Assembly (NCBI GenBank): GCA_963812245.1
Contig: CAWEUK010000002.1
Coordinates: 372,001 to 436,000 of the forward strand
Length of the DNA stretch: 64,000 nucleotides
Reading direction: 5' to 3'
From: Salsipaludibacter sp963812245
Lineage (GTDB): Bacteria; Actinomycetota; Nitriliruptoria; Nitriliruptorales; Nitriliruptoraceae
Of this stretch, positions 28,377-37,500 are shown piece by piece (positions within the stretch are counted from its first letter, which is position 1; each line of letters opens with the position of its first letter). A program made the translations under genes and the position numbers. The notes beneath the pieces were generated by a model, which made no database searches, was not told the origin of the DNA, and was given only the letters and a program-made list of their open reading frames with translations.

Positions 28377-29381
28377 CTACAGCCAGCCGTGACGGGAGGC
28401 CTGTACCCCCAGTTGGAAGCGCGTCTGTGCCCCCAACAACTCCTGGAGTTGGCTGATCCTTCGGCGCACCGTGCGTTCGGAGACATCGAGGTCGCTGGCG
28501 ATGGCAGCGTCCGTCAGGCCCGCTGCCAGATTGCTCAGCAGGCGTTGCGTCTCTGGGTTGTCCTTGTCGAGGTGGATCGCCGATGTGGACAGCGAGACGG
28601 GAACGGCGAGACGCCAGAACGCCTCGAACACGCCGGCCACCGTCGTGAGCAGGTCGGACTCGTGGATGACCACGCCGTCCGCTCGGCGGTCGGACTCCAC
28701 CCGCACGACGATCAGTGCGATGCGATCATCGCAGATCAACAGGTTCATGGGCACGTTCGGGAACACGCGCGAATGCTCCCCCATCGCGATGCACTGCTGG
28801 ACCACGTCGAGTGCGTCCGGGTTGGCCAGGACGCTCGCGCCATAGATCGCGCGCACCGTGACGCCGCGTGTCAGCGTCGAGGCCAGCCCCTCGGCCATGC
28901 GTGGCGTCCGGCTGGACCCGATCGACAGCGCCCGCACCTGGGACGAGGCTTCCGCCAGGATGCGAGTCTGGATGCTCCGGGCCGCCGCCATCGTGGGCAT
29001 GATCTCGATGTAGTCGGCGCGCCCCTGGTGCAGGGACCACAACTGGCCCAGTTCGTGGGCCGCTGTCTGGGCGATCGAAGCCTTTCGGGTCAGGTCGCGT
29101 GCCAGCAACTGCAGCGGTGTCCCCGGTGTCACCGCGTGCAGTCGGCCATGCTCCGTCGCCACGAGACCGAGGTCCTGCAGGACCGCAACGGCCTGGCCAA
29201 CCACGTCGGGGGCGTGCCCCGTCAGGCTCGACAGGTCGTCTGGCACCTGGGCGCCGTTGGCGACCAGCGCCACGTAGACGTCAGTCGGAGGTCCAGCGAG
29301 CCCGAGCTCGCCCAGCACGCCGTGGGCACCGTCGAGCCCGTGCTGGCGCTCGATCATCAGGTCCCCCGGGTCCCGTGTCAT
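28377..29381 (-). CDS. TrmB/LuxR-like helix-turn-helix regulator
   Basis: A 334-residue regulator with three parts: an N-terminal TrmB-like winged helix (residues ~10-75; DVYVALVANGAQVPDDLSSLTGHAPDVVGQAVAVLQDLGLVAT), a central PLD-like sensor region of TrmB type (SSQVRALSIGSSRTPRMAEGLASTLTRGVTVRAIYG), and a C-terminal LuxR helix-turn-helix (LLSNLAAGLTDAAIASDLDVSERTVRRRISQLQELLGAQTRFQLG). This architecture is common in actinobacteria. It is divergent from a tiny secreted peptide gene 257 bp away, which may be its target or its signal. Confidence 0.85.
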   Translation of the reverse strand: MTRDPGDLMIERQHGLDGAHGVLGELGLAGPPTDVYVALVANGAQVPDDLSSLTGHAPDVVGQAVAVLQDLGLVATEHGRLHAVTPGTPLQLLARDLTRKASIAQTAAHELGQLWSLHQGRADYIEIMPTMAAARSIQTRILAEASSQVRALSIGSSRTPRMAEGLASTLTRGVTVRAIYGASVLANPDALDVVQQCIAMGEHSRVFPNVPMNLLICDDRIALIVVRVESDRRADGVVIHESDLLTTVAGVFEAFWRLAVPVSLSTSAIHLDKDNPETQRLLSNLAAGLTDAAIASDLDVSERTVRRRISQLQELLGAQTRFQLGVQASRHGWL

Positions 29382-29637
29382 CGTGCTCCCCCCAAGACGT
29401 GCAGTCTCTCAGTCTCTGCGTCCGGTCTGTGCCATGCCGGTTGTGGCCACCGTGGAAAGAGGCAATCACGGCCCCTGCTTGCATACGCTCAGGCTACGAC
29501 CACTGTCGGGGGACGGTGCGCTCCCCGGGGTGGCTCCGTGCGGGCATCGCGTCCGCGAAGCTCAAGGCGCTGCCCGGCACATCGCGCGGTGCTGAATACC
29601 CTAATTCTTGCAGGCTACACAACCGGGAGTTGTACAC

Positions 29638-29814
29638 ATGAAGAAGCTGTCAGTTGCAGTCGCCGCCGCCTTTCTGGTGCTCGCACCGGCCACGGCCGCG
29701 TCGGCAGGGGCTCCGATCCTCGACATCGACGCCCCACCCGTTCGTGCCAACGTCGGCGTCCACGCCCGGATCCTGGACATCGACGCCAGTGCCCGGATCC
29801 TCGACATCGACTGA
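29638..29814 (+). CDS. Small secreted peptide with triple ILDID motif
   Basis: The 58-residue product has a textbook Sec signal (MKKLSVAVAAAFLVLAPATAASA, cleavage after residue 23). The predicted mature peptide of ~35 residues carries the motif ILDID three times (GAPILDID, HARILDID, SARILDID at the C-terminus). GGGAG lies eight bases upstream of the ATG, and a strong bidirectional terminator follows at 29913. It has no Cys and no known family. It faces the divergent TrmB/LuxR regulator, so an exported signal peptide or small structural peptide is possible; both are guesses. Confidence 0.68.
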   Translation: MKKLSVAVAAAFLVLAPATAASAGAPILDIDAPPVRANVGVHARILDIDASARILDID

Positions 29815-29912
29815 GCACACATCTTGTGACAGGCCAGGCGCTTCCCCCCACGCCGCGGCCGACGAGGTGGGCGGTCTGCCCCGACCGCGCCACCGGGCGC
29901 TCGTACGCCCCA

Positions 29913-29945
29913 CGTCGGGGCGGGCCGGTTCGGCCCGCCCCGACG
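29913..29945. terminator. Bidirectional hairpin terminator
   Basis: A perfect 14-bp stem (29913-29926 with 29932-29945; loop GGTTC) lies between the convergent peptide gene and the ABC substrate-binding-protein gene, and serves both. Confidence 0.75.
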
Positions 29946-29961
29946 TCTCGTTCCTTGCGAG

Positions 29962-31080
29962 TCAGTTCTCCAGGAACTGGTTCGTGTACGCCTGGGTGAC
30001 CTCGAGGTCGCCGGTCATCGAGTTGGTCTCGAGCAGCAGGTCGGCCAGCGCGCGGTACTGCTCCTCGGTCTGCCACCCCAGGCCGTGGGCCTCCGTGGTC
30101 TCCGAGTGCGCGGCCGCCAACTCGACGTCCAGCATCGCGCGCTGGTGGTCGGCATCGGCACCGTCGCCGGTCTGTTCGAGCACCAGTGCCACCGCCTCGT
30201 CGCGATGCTCGTCGGCCCACTCGACACCACGGATCGCGGCGTCGACGAAGGCATCGAGCACCTCGGGTTGGTCTGCCACCATCTGTTCGGTGGCCACCCA
30301 GGTCAGCCCCAGCGTGGGGACGCCGTAGTCGGCCGGGTCCCATTCCACGACGTCGTAGCCCCAGCCACGGATCGTGTCGGGCTCGTTGGACTTGTAGACC
30401 GGCAGCACGTCGACGTGACCCTCGGTCAGCACGCGCGGGTCGAAGCCGACGTTGACCAATTCGATGTCGTCCTCGGTCAGCCCGACGGCGTCCAGGATCG
30501 CGAACAGGTCCGGCGGCGGCGTGCCCTTGAATCCGACTGTTCGGCCGACCCAGTCGGCCGGGCTCTCGATCCCCGAGTCCTCCAGCGCCAGGAAGGCCTG
30601 CTGGCCGGTCTGGCCGAGCAGGGCGAGGCTGACCAGTGGCAGGCCCGGATCCACCCGTCGCTCCAGCAGGACGGCCACGTCCTGGGTGGTCACGTCGACC
30701 GTGCCGGTGGTCAGCAGTTGGAGGTGTTCGCCACCACCGCCCGTGTGCTGGATCTCCACCTCCAGTCCCTCGTCGGCGAAGAACCCCTGGTCCGCAGCCG
30801 CGTAGACACCCACGAAGGGCAGGTTGGCCTGTGGGGAGAAGCCTGCCATGAAGGTGACCGGCGTCAGCTCGGCGGCTTCGGCGGAGGGGGCCGCCGAAGT
30901 CGCGCTGCTGGCTGCGGACGGTTCGCTCGACGGGGTGCCGGCGCTGGTCGTGGCGGTGGGTCCGTCCGTGGCACTGCCGCGCTGGCTGGCGTCGGTGGCC
31001 GGGTCACTGCTGGCGTCGCCGCAGGCCGTGACGACGAGCATGGACGTGACCAGCAGTGCGAGGGTGCGTGTCCGAGTCAT
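29962..31080 (-). CDS. ABC transporter substrate-binding lipoprotein (NMT1/THI5-like)
   Basis: This 372-residue protein has a lipobox VVTAC (Cys ~20), a Ser/Ala/Thr-rich linker of ~50 residues, and an NMT1/THI5-like binding domain: VTFMAGFSPQANLPFVGVYAAADQGFFADEGLEVEIQHTGGGGEHLQLLTTGTVDVTTQ. Such proteins bind pyrimidine precursors of thiamine, riboflavin-type compounds, nitrate, taurine or sulfonates. No TPP riboswitch precedes this operon, which argues mildly against a thiamine precursor. It is last in its operon, 116 bp after the permease gene. Confidence 0.88.
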   Translation of the reverse strand: MTRTRTLALLVTSMLVVTACGDASSDPATDASQRGSATDGPTATTSAGTPSSEPSAASSATSAAPSAEAAELTPVTFMAGFSPQANLPFVGVYAAADQGFFADEGLEVEIQHTGGGGEHLQLLTTGTVDVTTQDVAVLLERRVDPGLPLVSLALLGQTGQQAFLALEDSGIESPADWVGRTVGFKGTPPPDLFAILDAVGLTEDDIELVNVGFDPRVLTEGHVDVLPVYKSNEPDTIRGWGYDVVEWDPADYGVPTLGLTWVATEQMVADQPEVLDAFVDAAIRGVEWADEHRDEAVALVLEQTGDGADADHQRAMLDVELAAAHSETTEAHGLGWQTEEQYRALADLLLETNSMTGDLEVTQAYTNQFLEN

Positions 31081-31196
31081 GGTGGCGCGGTCCTGGGTGG
31101 TGTCGGTGGTTGCACGGAAAGCGAGGATCGGGGCGCGGATTGGGGCCGGAGCGGCCGCAGCCCGGGGGCAGGTGGCGGGCACCAGGGGAGTCGGGG

Positions 31197-32129
31197 TCAG
31201 GTGGTCGGGGTGCGCCATGCCATGGCGCGACGCTCCAACACCACGACGGACTGGAAGACAAGCGCCGACAGCGCGGTCAGGACCAGGACGGCAGCGAAGA
31301 GGTCGGGCATGCGGAGGTTCGTGTAGGCCAGCCACATCGAGCGGCCCAGTCCCGACGACGCGCCCATCCACTCGGCGACCACCGCACCCACCATCGCCAG
31401 CGGCGCCGACACCTTGAGCGCGGCGAACAGGTAGGGCCATGACGTGGGCCATCGGGCGTGGTGGAACACCGTCCACCCGGGTGCGTCGATCGAGTGGAAC
31501 CAGTCGGTGATGGCGGGATCGACCGACCGAAACCCCTCGAGTGCGTTGACCAGCATGGGGAAGAAGGTGAGGAGGGCGACGACCAGCACCTTGGGCGCGT
31601 GGCCGAACCCGAACCAGATGGTCAGGATCGGTGCCACCGCGATGATCGGGGTCGACTTGGCGAGCAGTGCGACCGACAGGATGGCCCGTTCCAGGCGCGG
31701 CAGGAAGGTGATGGCAACGGCGGCGGCCAGGCCGACGGTCGTGCCGATGGCCAGGCCCGCCGCGGCCTCTCCCAACGTCACCATCGCTGCCGGTGCCAGG
31801 GTCGACCAGTTGTCGACCAGTGCACGACCGACCGCGGTCGGGGACGGCACGATCCATTCTGGCACCGCCGTCATGCGCACGGCCACCTCCCAGGCCATGA
31901 CCAGTGCGGCCACCAGGGTGAGGCCGGCCAGCGCCGCCCACCTCCCAGTGGTCGACCGGCCTGACCTGCTGGCGGTGTCGACTGCCGTGCGGCGCTCGGC
32001 ACGTTGGGCACGAGCCACCTGGCCGACGGGTGTCGGGTCGGGTGCCTGGTCTGCGGGTGCCTTGTCTGTGGGCGTCGGGGCCACCGGTGCCGTCTCGGTC
32101 GGTGGCGTCGCGGTGTCCGCGCGGCTCAT
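31197..32129 (-). CDS. ABC transporter permease (SsuC/TauC-like)
   Basis: This 310-residue integral membrane protein has about six helices and the EAA loop typical of this group (FHSIDAPGWTVFHHARWPTSWPYLFAALKVSAPLAMVGAVVAEWMGASSGLG). The first ~65 residues are a Pro/Thr/Ala-rich cytosolic tail. The ATG overlaps the ATPase stop by 4 bp (ATGA). It would form the membrane channel for the NMT1/THI5-type binding protein. Confidence 0.9.
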   Translation of the reverse strand: MSRADTATPPTETAPVAPTPTDKAPADQAPDPTPVGQVARAQRAERRTAVDTASRSGRSTTGRWAALAGLTLVAALVMAWEVAVRMTAVPEWIVPSPTAVGRALVDNWSTLAPAAMVTLGEAAAGLAIGTTVGLAAAVAITFLPRLERAILSVALLAKSTPIIAVAPILTIWFGFGHAPKVLVVALLTFFPMLVNALEGFRSVDPAITDWFHSIDAPGWTVFHHARWPTSWPYLFAALKVSAPLAMVGAVVAEWMGASSGLGRSMWLAYTNLRMPDLFAAVLVLTALSALVFQSVVVLERRAMAWRTPTT

Positions 32130-32941
32130 GACGACGCTCCCGCGACGACTCGGGCCGCCTGGGCCGACTCGGAGTCGTGCGGCGACGCGGCCGCGACCAG
32201 GGCCGCCCGCGCCCGTCGCACGATTGCCTGGCTGGCCGGCGTCGTGACATCGCGGGGCCGCGGCATGTCCACGGTGATGTCGGCGACGATGCGCCCGGGT
32301 CGGGGCGACAGCACCAGGATGCGGTCGGCCAGTGCGACCGCCTCGCCCAGGTGGTGGGTGACCCACACGACCGTCGGACGTCGTCGCAGCCAAATGTCGA
32401 CCAGGTCGTCGGCCAGCGCCTCTCGGGTCAATTCGTCCAGGGCGGCGAAGGGCTCGTCCATCAGCCACAGCGGGGCATCAAGGGCCAGGGTTCGGGCCAA
32501 CGCGGCTCGTTGCTGCATGCCGCCGGACAGGGCGGCTGGCAGGCTGTCGGCGAACCCGGAGAGGCCCACCATCTCGATCAGGGCGTCGACGTCGGGCCCA
32601 GCGGTCCCACCTCCGTCCACCGCGGTGGCCAGCAGCACGTTGTCCCGCAGGCTGCGCCACGGCAGCAGGGCCGGACGCTGCGCCACCCAGCCGATGCGTC
32701 GTTGGCGGCGCACCTGGTCGGGTGTTTCGCCATCGATCCAGATCTGGCCGGTGGTCGGTTGCGCCATGCCCGCCAGCAGCCGCAACAGGGTCGACTTGCC
32801 GCACCCACTGGCGCCGACCACGGCCACGAAGTCGCCGGCGCGGATGTCGGTGGAGATGGCGCGCAACGCCGAGGTCTGGTCCCAGGTGTGCGTGACGTCA
32901 CGGATCCCGATGTCGACACCCGGTCCCACACCCGCGGTCAT
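32126..32941 (-). CDS. ABC transporter ATP-binding protein (SsuB/TauB-like)
   Basis: This 271-residue ATPase shows Walker A GASGCGKST, Q-loop VAQRPALLPWRSLRDNVLL (the LLPWR form is typical of the SsuB/NrtD group), signature LSGGMQQRAALARTL, Walker B LWLMDEPFAALD and H-loop VTHHLGEA. The ATG overlaps the stop of the upstream regulator gene by 4 bp (ATGA), so the regulator and transporter are co-translated. Confidence 0.9.
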   Translation of the reverse strand: MTAGVGPGVDIGIRDVTHTWDQTSALRAISTDIRAGDFVAVVGASGCGKSTLLRLLAGMAQPTTGQIWIDGETPDQVRRQRRIGWVAQRPALLPWRSLRDNVLLATAVDGGGTAGPDVDALIEMVGLSGFADSLPAALSGGMQQRAALARTLALDAPLWLMDEPFAALDELTREALADDLVDIWLRRRPTVVWVTHHLGEAVALADRILVLSPRPGRIVADITVDMPRPRDVTTPASQAIVRRARAALVAAASPHDSESAQAARVVAGASS

Positions 32942-34080
32942 GCCGCCACCGCCTGCAGGCCGGCGCGCCCGATGATGCGTTCGGGTGTCACCCGAACCAC
33001 CGACCAGCCCTCGGACGCGGCGAGGTCCTCGGTGACCGCACCGGTGCCCAGGTAGTGCTGTGCCAGTCGGGCGCGCAGTCCGGCCGCGCCGCCGGGGACG
33101 GATCGGCGCGCGTCGTCGGCAACGGGGCGTGCCTGGCCCTGGATGAACACCCGACGCAGGTGCGGCCAGGGTTCCTCGACCGTCAGCGACACGGGTGCAC
33201 CATCGGCGACGTAGCGGGCCCAGGACGAACCGGGCGACGCCGCCAGCCACACGTGGTCGCCGTCGAACTCGAACCACAACGGGACGACATGGGGGGTCCC
33301 CACGTCGGTGAGACAGGCAAGTTGCGCGCCCAGCCGTCCGTTCAGCATCTCGCGGACCTCGTCGTCGTCCAGCGTTCGCGCAGCGCCGATCGGCGTGGCA
33401 CCGGCCCCCCACGGCAACCAGGCCGAGGCACCAAGGCGACGCGACACCTCCGCTGCGATGGTTCGGACCCGATCGCGCTGGGCTTCGACCACGGTCGGGG
33501 TGGCCCGCTGGCGGGGAATCGCGATGCTGACGACGGCGTCCGGGCGGCGACCATCGCGACAGACGGGTGATGCCACCTCGACCACGTCGTCGTCGGCAAC
33601 CTCGGCGATCCCGCTGCCACGGACGTCGTCAGCCGTCGGGTCGAGGTCGGCGCGGAGCAGGACCGCCGGTGCCGACGCCTGCCGGCGAACCTCGCCGACG
33701 CGGAACGAGGCGTGCACGACCCGTTCGGGCAATCCCCGTGCCACCACCCGCGGTCCGTCCCGATCGGGCACGGCCAACAGGACGGTCTCGTCCGGGGCGT
33801 GCGTGTCGACCACGGCCTCGAACGCCCGCACGGCCGTGGCTTCGTCATCACCGGCATCCGGCACGAGCCGTCGGATCGCCGGCCCGACCAGGTAGCGACC
33901 CTGGTCGTCCTGCACCAGCCATTCACGGCTGCGCAGCGTGGACAGCAACGCATACATCCCTGATCGCGACCCGTCGTCGATCTGCTCGAGTGCGCCGGCA
34001 GCCAGTCCCTGCGGTGCCGCCGCCAGGGTTTCCAACAGGCGCAGGGCTCGTGCGACAGCGGGCACGTCGGTGGTCGGCAT
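32938..34080 (-). CDS. IclR-type regulator fused to a pyridoxamine-oxidase-like flavin domain
   Basis: The protein is 380 residues. Residues 1-~70 are an IclR-like winged helix (PAVARALRLLETLAAAPQGLAAGALEQIDDGSRSGMYALLSTLRSREWLVQDDQGRYLVGPAI), and residues ~75-240 an IclR effector-like domain. Residues ~245-380 form a PNPOx/FMN-binding split barrel (EMLNGRLGAQLACLTDVGTPHVVPLWFEFDGDHVWLAASPGSSWARYVADGAPVSLTVEEP, then FIQGQARPV). The fusion suggests sensing of a flavin, F420, haem or redox state. The ATG at 34080 has GAGG upstream; one at 34134 would add 18 residues. It heads the ABC importer operon. Confidence 0.8.
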   Translation of the reverse strand: MPTTDVPAVARALRLLETLAAAPQGLAAGALEQIDDGSRSGMYALLSTLRSREWLVQDDQGRYLVGPAIRRLVPDAGDDEATAVRAFEAVVDTHAPDETVLLAVPDRDGPRVVARGLPERVVHASFRVGEVRRQASAPAVLLRADLDPTADDVRGSGIAEVADDDVVEVASPVCRDGRRPDAVVSIAIPRQRATPTVVEAQRDRVRTIAAEVSRRLGASAWLPWGAGATPIGAARTLDDDEVREMLNGRLGAQLACLTDVGTPHVVPLWFEFDGDHVWLAASPGSSWARYVADGAPVSLTVEEPWPHLRRVFIQGQARPVADDARRSVPGGAAGLRARLAQHYLGTGAVTEDLAASEGWSVVRVTPERIIGRAGLQAVAA

Positions 34081-34473
34081 CGGGGTGCCTCGGCACGAAG
34101 GGCGAATCGGTTGGGTTTCGTTCTGGGTGACCATACCACGCATGTCCGCCACGATGGACAGGTGTCCAGCAATGCAGACAGGCGGGCGGGTGTCCCCGCC
34201 GCGCTGGTCCGGCCCGACGGTCGTGCCTGCTGCGGGCGAGCCTCGTGCAGCGCGCCGAGTTCTTCATGCCTGGCGCTTGCGGCGCTCCGGTGGTGGCTGG
34301 CCACAACCGGCCATGTCCGCCATCAACGGCCACAATCGTGCGCTTGACGCGCGTTGGGAGGCCCCGGGTGCGGGACTGCGGTCCTGTTTCGGTTGGAGCC
34401 CCTTGGTGCGGTTTCCCCGGTACTGCCGCTTCGCGGGGTGAATGCGCGCCATTGGGCAATTCTGGATTGGCTC

Positions 34474-34501
34474 TTGCGGGACGTTTGGCGCTGGCTAGAG
34501 T
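34474..34501 (+). promoter_or_regulatory. Promoter candidate for the giant surface protein
   Basis: TTGCGG (34474-34479) and TAGAGT (34496-34501) are 16 bp apart, about 95 bp before the start codon. GGAGGAGAG precedes the ATG. The rest of the 515-bp gap (34081-34595) shows only short GGCC-type inverted repeats and no gene. Confidence 0.35.
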
Positions 34502-34595
34502 TGGGCACTGACTTTCGTACAGCCGTGTCGTTGTCCTTGGGGGGTCGACGCGCATCGGGAACTCGGCTGCTTCGCCAGCCGGAGGAGAGCAACAA

Positions 34596-37500
34596 ATGAG
34601 CACCGTCGCTGACACCAGTCCGCTCCGACGCCGCATGATTCTGTGGCTGGCGTTGTTGGTGGGGCTGATCACGCCTGCTGTGGGCTTCTCGCTGGCCGCC
34701 CAAGCGGCCCTGCCCGGCCACACGGCACCAGGGTTGTTCACCAAGTTCGAGATCGACGGCGACATCGCCGGTGTCAATGACTGGGCTGGTGGTGGGTACG
34801 GGCCCTACACGACTGCCCAGGGGCGTCCCTCGGCGGGCATCGTGGCCTTGAACGAGCTGTCCGACCCCTGCGCGTCCTCCCCCGACGACTTCTACACCGG
34901 TTCGATCAACGGCAATCCGTTCCCGTGGCCGACCGACAGCGGCAACGTCAACAACAAGAACGACATCTGCGAGTACGCCACCGCGCTCGAGATCGTCGAC
35001 GTGGACGGTGAGTACCACTACGTCCTGTACGGCTACGCCGCCCGTTCGGGCGACGCCACCGGTGACGAATCGCTGGTGTTCGTGCTGGACAAGGCCGACA
35101 CGCAGATCGGCGACGTCATCATCCAGTACGACTTCGACCCGTCCGGCACGTCCGTTGCCCAGCAGGCCACGTGGGACGGCAGTTCCTGGTCGCTCTCCAT
35201 CCTGTCCGAAGGTGTGGAGAACGCCGTGGGTCCGAACCCGTTCGAACCGGGGGCCAACGACGAGACCTTCGTCGAGTTCGCCGTCGACCTGACCTCGAAC
35301 GGGCTGTTCCCCCCCGCAAACGCGAACGGCGTCGAACAGTGCGTGACCTTCTCCTCCGGTGGCTATGCCACCTACACGGGCAACAACCTCAACGCGCAAC
35401 TCAAGGACCGCGCCGCGGGCGGCGGAATCCCGGTCAGCAACTGCAACGACTTCATCGTGGAGAAGGACGCAAACGTCGAGGCGCCGGGAGTCAACTTCCT
35501 CTACACCGTGAACCAGCTCGACGGCATGACGGCTCACGACGACACGCTGATCCCGCCAGCGGGTGAGTCCGACCTGATCGGTGGCTACGCCGGCTTCGGA
35601 ACCACCATCCAGGTCGGGGAGTCGCACCTGTGGCAGAACGTGACCTCCGAGCCGGACTACCAGATCGACGAGGCCCTCCCGGACGGTTGGGACCTCGTGG
35701 ACATCGAGTGCACCTGGTACGACATCTTCACCAACTCGACCGTGACCGAGGTCGTGACCGACGGCACCGGGATCCTCGACCAGTTCCAGATCCCGCCGCC
35801 GGACTTCGACAACGGCGTCACCACGACGTGCGTCATGACCAACGAGACCTCGGGCCTGGTCGTCGAGAAGATCGGCGAAGGCGACACCGATGCGGACTTC
35901 ACCTTCGACGTGACCGGTGCGCCGGCCACGCCCTACACGCTGCAGTTGGACACCGCGACCGACTTCATCGCCTACGACCCCGACACCACCGTCACCATCA
36001 CCGAGACGCTGCCCGGTGGGGCACCCGCCTGGGAGTACCAGGGTGCGACGTGCACCAGTGACGGCGACACGGCCCTGGACGTCACGTTCGCACCGGGTGA
36101 GACCGTTGAGGTCGACACCATCGGCGGCGAGGTCATCACCTGTGTGTTCGAGAACATCCAGAACGGCCAGATCGAGGTCGTCAAGACCGGTCAGCCTGTG
36201 GGTGGTGGCGACAGCTTCGGCTTCGACACGAACTACGCCGACAACACCGTCGCCCCCGACGGCTCCGAGGACTTCGCCCTGGAGATCGACGACCCGGCCA
36301 ACAACTCCGGCGACCTCGCCCCCGGCGACTACACCATCGTCGAGTTGCTGGACGCTGCAAACGTCAACGCCGACCCCGACTACACGCTGGGCGACGTCTC
36401 CTGCGTCATCACCACCAGCGGCTCCGATGGATCCACCTCGGTGACCGCAATGGGGGACCCGACCGCGGTCGTCACCCTGGCCGCCGGTGACATCGTCACC
36501 TGCACCTACACCAACGTGCAGGCTGGCCGCCTGATCATCGAGAAGGAGACCGACGGGCTGGACGACACGTTCACGTTCAACACCGACGTGACCGGTGACA
36601 TCATGACCACGGGTGGCGTCACGGCCGAGGACGACAAGCTCGTTGCCGACCTGCCCCCCGCGGACGACTACGCGGTCGGCGAGGTCGTGCCTGCTGGCTG
36701 GGACCTGACCGGTGCCACCTGTGACAACGGCTCCGGCGTCTTCGCCGATGGTGCTGTCGAGGGTGGGCTGTCCGAGATCTCGGTCGGTGCCGGCGAGATC
36801 GTCACCTGCACGTTCACCAACGAGGCCATCCCGTCCGACGTCGACGTGACCAAGACCGTGGTCGGCGTCGCCGACGGATTCGACTGGTCGTTCGACTTCA
36901 CGATCTCCCCGACTCCCGACGGGCAGGACGCCACCCAGACCGCCTCCGGTTCGGGCGAGGCCTCGGACACGGTGTCGTGGACCGACCTGGTCCCGGGCGA
37001 TGAGTACACCATCACCGAGACGGGGGACCCGGGCTACGAGACCGGCGCGTTGACCTGCACCGGTGTCGAGGACACCGACGGCAACCCGGCCGATGCCAGC
37101 GTCACCTTCATCGCACCCCTTGGGGGCGACGGGGTGGAGATCGACTGTGCGATCACCAACACGGCGAATCCGTCGTCGGTGTCGGTGACCAAGACGGTCG
37201 AGGGTGTCGATGACACGCTGGACTGGTCGTTCGACTTCACGATCGATCCGGCTGCCGGTGGCGAGGACGCCACCAAGACGGCGTCGGGCACCGGTGACGG
37301 TTCCGACATCGTGCAGTGGGACTCCCTGGTTCCGGGTGAGACCTACACGATCGCCGAGACCACGGTGGACGGGTACACGGCCGGTGCGTTGTCCTGCATC
37401 GGGGTCGAGGACATCGATGGTGACCTGACCGATGCGTCGGTGACGTTCGTGGCGCCTGCCGATGGTGGGTCTGCGGTGGAGTTCCCGGAGGTCCAGTGCT

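Noticed and set aside
29962..34080. Second thiamine-precursor importer under TPP control
   Set aside because: The NMT1/THI5-type binding protein allows it, but no THI-element sequences are found upstream of this operon.
34081..34595. c-di-GMP riboswitch or tRNA in the leader of the surface protein
   Set aside because: None of the conserved riboswitch core segments, nor a tRNA T-loop sequence, is present.
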